The notes under the pieces are model-generated. The model worked only from the letters and a program-made list of their open reading frames with translations, did not search any database and was not told the origin of the DNA. Positions 63,369 through 64,000 of a stretch of DNA of 64,000 nucleotides are shown one piece after another (the first letter of the stretch is position 1; the number at the start of each line of letters is the position of its first letter). The stretch is taken from the NCBI GenBank assembly GCA_947561395.2, contig OX387193.1, positions 16,554,001-16,618,000 of the forward strand. Direction: 5' to 3'. Position numbers and translations under genes: made by a program. This stretch comes from Buxus sempervirens (taxonomy: Eukaryota; Streptophyta; Magnoliopsida; Buxales; Buxaceae).

Positions 63369-64000
63369 AAAGAAATCCAAAGTGTCGAGCATAAATCAGA
63401 TAGCGACACTTACTCATCACAACCTGATGATTCAGAAATTATCCCCAGTGAACTTGAGGATAGTGATGAATCATGGGAGACCCCACCTGAAATCCAATTT
63501 GCCTTGGACAGACATGAAAAAGGTCTCCAGGCTAACATTGAGGAAACTGAACCTATCAACATAGGTGACACAGCACAACCAAGGATTCTTCAAATTGGCA
63601 AAAAGCTTACATTATTACAGAAAACACAGATAAATGATTTTCTAAAATCTTACATTGATGTGTTTGCATGGTCATATGAGGATATGCCTGGGTTAGACAC
63701 AGATTTAGTTGTGCATCGGTTACCTATAAAGTCTGAGGCCACACCAGTGAAGCAAAAGCTCAGACGCATGAAACCAGAATGGGCCCTGAAGATCAAAGAA
63801 GAGGTCACCAAGCAGTTGAAAGCTGGGTTCTTGAAAGTAACAAATTACCCAGAATGGTTAGCAAACATCGTGCCAGTCCCCAAGAAAGATGGAAGGATCA
63901 GAATGTGTGTCGATTACAGGGATCTGAAAAAGGCAAGCCCGAAAGATGACTTCCCGCTGCCACACATTGATATACTGGTTGATAATACTGCAACTCATTC
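63369..64000 (+). CDS. pol: pol of Element 3: start of reverse transcriptase (runs off the window)
   Basis: Same frame as protease and linker. An acidic lead (EIIPSELEDSDESWE) is followed by LDRHEKGLQANIEE, FAWSYEDMPGL and RT with MCVDYRDL near 63903, ending at ILVDNTATHS. It aligns with Element 1 pol residues of about 85-255. The catalytic YVDD lies beyond the edge. There is no A9 slip site in this element; protease and RT are already in one frame. Confidence 0.9.

Larger units (their letters stand above)
52285..64000 (+). mobile_element. Element 3: Ogre-type Ty3/Gypsy retrotransposon (3' part outside window)
   Basis: 5' LTR, tRNA-Arg-type primer site, leader, sense ORF1 of the PMD family, hairpin-rich spacer, gag, protease, linker and the start of RT. 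An extra ORF upstream of gag is the hallmark of Ogre. It is inserted in the 5' LTR of Element 4; the five bases before it are ctcac. The right end is outside the window. Confidence 0.92.

Noticed and set aside
1-64000. tRNA or rRNA genes
   Set aside because: The tRNA-Arg-like strings are primer-binding sites only; no full tRNA or rRNA sequence was recognised.

Overview
The window reads as repeat-rich plant nuclear DNA. Almost all of it is large Ty3/Gypsy LTR retrotransposons of the Tat/Ogre type, nested in one another. The evidence is a primer-binding site complementary to a tRNA-Arg 3' end, pol with a second (archaeal-type) RNase H between the usual RNase H and integrase, long leaders packed with tandem repeats, and extra ORFs of the plant-mobile-domain (PMD) kind. 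The only host-like gene is a broken GRF zinc-finger gene of a plant type. I cannot name the species.

Layout. Element 1 (+, 1-15710; most of its 5' LTR lies left of the window) has leader, gag-pro, pol, an antisense PMD exon, polypurine tract and 3' LTR. It sits inside Element 2 (-, 15711-32551), whose 3' LTR must lie left of the window. Reading leftward, Element 2 has its 5' LTR (30139-32551), primer site, leader, gag-pro (26639-22863), pol (22880-19276) and an antisense two-exon PMD gene (16579-18233). Element 2 interrupts a GRF zinc-finger gene (32557-33457). Next come older DNA with a minisatellite and a candidate solo LTR (35018-37370). Element 4 (-, 37667-52284) has both LTRs in part, gag remnants and no pol. 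A solo LTR with perfect target duplications (48057-50608) sits in its leader. Element 3 (+, 52285 to the right edge) is inserted in Element 4's 5' LTR; it has LTR, primer site, ORF1 (PMD type), hairpin-rich spacer, gag, protease and the start of reverse transcriptase.

No element is intact as seen. Element 1 has two stops in gag and a changed protease active-site loop, with pol open. Element 2 has gag-pro open but two stops in pol, one of them at the catalytic glutamate of integrase. Element 3 has a frame break and three in-frame stops between gag and RT. Element 4 has lost its primer site and pol.

The most unusual signals are in non-coding parts. Leaders and U3 regions carry arrays of short hairpins whose stems change in a compensatory way, while many loops keep a CTGAAT/CTGAGT core. 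Elements 1 and 2 share an A9 slip site followed by a co-varying hairpin exactly where gag-pro and pol change frame (-1). Every LTR whose end is visible, apart from the unrelated candidate solo LTR at 35018-37370, carries a second primer-site-like TGGCGACTC inside U5. The PMD protein is encoded antisense at the 3' end of two elements but in sense, upstream of gag, in a third.
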